Source of the DNA: an uncultured Lachnospiraceae bacterium
GTDB lineage: Bacteria; Bacillota; Clostridia; Lachnospirales; Lachnospiraceae
NCBI GenBank assembly: GCA_910578475.1
Contig: CAJTRK010000035.1
Span: 1-28,242 of the forward strand
Direction: 5' to 3'
DNA: 28,242 bases
Within the stretch, counting starts at the first letter, position 1. Every line of letters starts with the position of its first letter. Position numbers and translations under genes: made by a program. The notes under the pieces are model-generated. The model saw only the letters and a list, made by a program, of their open reading frames with translations. It ran no database searches and was not told the origin of the DNA. This document shows positions 27,358 to 28,242 of the stretch, piece by piece.

Positions 27358-28095
27358 ATGAAAAGAGTCATGCTGACGGTGGCTTATGACGGAACGAACT
27401 ACCACGGATGGCAGCGACAGCCGAACGGAGAGACGATTGAAAGCGTGCTGAACCGCTGTCTTTCCGGACTTTTACAGGAAGAAATCGAAGTTATCGGCGC
27501 GAGCAGAACGGATTCCGGCGTCCATGCGCTCTGTAATGTCGCCGTTTTCGATACCAATACCAGTATTCCGGCGGAGAAACTGGCTTATGCGCTTAATGCA
27601 AGACTTCCGGCGGATATCAAAATTCAGGGTTCAAAAGAAGTGGATATTACATTTCATCCGAGACATTGCGACAGCCGGAAAACCTATGAATACCGAATTT
27701 ATAACGCGGAATTTCCGATGCCGGCGGAGAGGCTCTATGCACACTTTTCCTATATTCGCTTTGACGTGGACCGTATGCGGGAAGCGGCCGGATATTTTGT
27801 CGGGACGCACGACTTCAAAAGCTTTTGCTGCGTGGATACGCAGGCTGAAAATACCGTTCGTCAGATTGAGCAGGCAGAAGTGGACAAGACCGGAAATGTG
27901 ATTACCATCCGGGTAGCAGGAAGAGGTTTTCTCTATAATATGGTAAGAATTATGGCCGGCACGCTGATGGAGGTCGGACGGGGAAATCTGGAACCAGAAG
28001 ATATGGAACGAATCCTGGCGGCAAAAGACCGGAGCGCGGCGGGTCCTACCGCGCCGGCGTGTGGACTTACGCTGGTGAAATATGAGTTTCTCTGA
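27358..28095 (+). CDS. truA: tRNA pseudouridine(38-40) synthase TruA
   Basis: TruA converts uridines 38-40 of the tRNA anticodon stem to pseudouridine. The 245-residue protein begins MKRVMLTVAYDGTNYHGWQRQ and carries the catalytic Asp52 in the ASRTDSGVHA motif; later parts include FHPRHCDSRKTYEYRIYN, THDFKSFC and GRGFLYNMVRIMAGTLMEVG. An upstream in-frame ATG (27346) is itself part of the ATGGAGG ribosome binding site, so the start is 27358. Its place after ecfT and before (presumably) rplM is usual in Firmicutes. Confidence 0.96.
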   Translation: MKRVMLTVAYDGTNYHGWQRQPNGETIESVLNRCLSGLLQEEIEVIGASRTDSGVHALCNVAVFDTNTSIPAEKLAYALNARLPADIKIQGSKEVDITFHPRHCDSRKTYEYRIYNAEFPMPAERLYAHFSYIRFDVDRMREAAGYFVGTHDFKSFCCVDTQAENTVRQIEQAEVDKTGNVITIRVAGRGFLYNMVRIMAGTLMEVGRGNLEPEDMERILAAKDRSAAGPTAPACGLTLVKYEFL

Positions 28096-28166
28096 GAAGC
28101 GGACTTTATGCGGACCATAAGCCAACAATAAGGCTGACAATAAGCCAAATATTTGCAAAAAATCAG

Positions 28167-28190
28167 TTGACACGCGTGGACGCGTATAAT
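28167..28190 (+). promoter_or_regulatory. Promoter-like sequence at the right edge, with abnormal spacing
   Basis: A perfect TTGACA (28167-28172) and a perfect TATAAT (28185-28190) are only 12 nt apart. The spacer is part of ACGCGT (28172-28177), GG, ACGCGT (28180-28185), an inverted repeat of two self-palindromic hexamers. By synteny the next gene should be rplM, so this is probably its control region. Positions 28096-28166 contain AGCC/GGCT pairings and no gene. Confidence 0.5.
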
Positions 28191-28242
28191 CCCGTCTTTG
28201 ACAGTTTGTTAAGTATAAAAACCGCTGTAGACCAGTATTTAT

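Noticed and set aside
1..28242. tRNA, rRNA, insertion sequence or prophage genes
   Set aside because: I saw no tRNA-like cloverleaf, rRNA segment, transposase or integrase frame anywhere in the window.

Overview
The window carries the S10-spc-alpha ribosomal protein gene cluster of a low-to-mid GC Gram-positive bacterium, most likely a member of the Lachnospiraceae (Clostridia). The reasons are the strict Firmicutes gene order (rpsJ to rplO, secY, adk, map, a KOW-domain gene, infA, rpmJ, rpsM, rpsK, rpsD, rpoA, rplQ), the zinc-binding type of S14, the four-cysteine LID of adenylate kinase, strong AGGAGG ribosome binding sites, and an L17 protein with a long internal insertion. I cannot name the genus from the sequence alone.

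Layout. Positions 1-358 hold no convincing gene, only a terminator and hairpins. A minus-strand SAM-dependent methyltransferase (359-1228) is divergent from the ribosomal cluster. A promoter near 1362-1390 and a roughly 300-nt structured leader precede rpsJ. The S10 and spc genes run from 1695 to 13099, followed by adk, map, a KOW protein and infA. A second strong promoter before rpmJ (15265-15293) drives the alpha-type set rpmJ-rpsM-rpsK-rpsD-rpoA-rplQ, which ends at a clear terminator (19032-19066).

In many Firmicutes rplQ is followed directly by ecfA1-ecfA2-ecfT-truA-rplM. Here a block of about 5.5 kb sits between rplQ and ecfA1. It holds a BlaI-type repressor and a BlaR1-like membrane metalloprotease behind a promoter with two operator-like dyads, a convergent M15-family peptidase, and a polytopic membrane protein that looks like a GT-C glycosyltransferase. 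The ECF transporter module (energizing vitamin or metal uptake) and truA follow, and the window ends in a promoter-like region where rplM would be expected.

The most unusual signal is in the gaps between ribosomal genes. Several gaps are long (90-280 nt) and carry one recognisable family of nested hairpins. A long imperfect hairpin built on a CGAAAAGA...TTCG frame is followed in three of four cases by a short hairpin of the form GAAAGAATCGC / GCGATTCTTCC, whose stems differ between copies by compensating changes. Because no copy is followed by a U-run, they do not look like terminators. They may be a mobile REP-like repeat, an mRNA processing or stability element, or protein-binding sites. 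A further set of structured gaps (rpsJ leader, rpsJ-rplC, rpsN-rpsH, rpsM leader, rpoA-rplQ) suggests extensive RNA-level control of this cluster. All structures were read by eye; no folding or database search was run.
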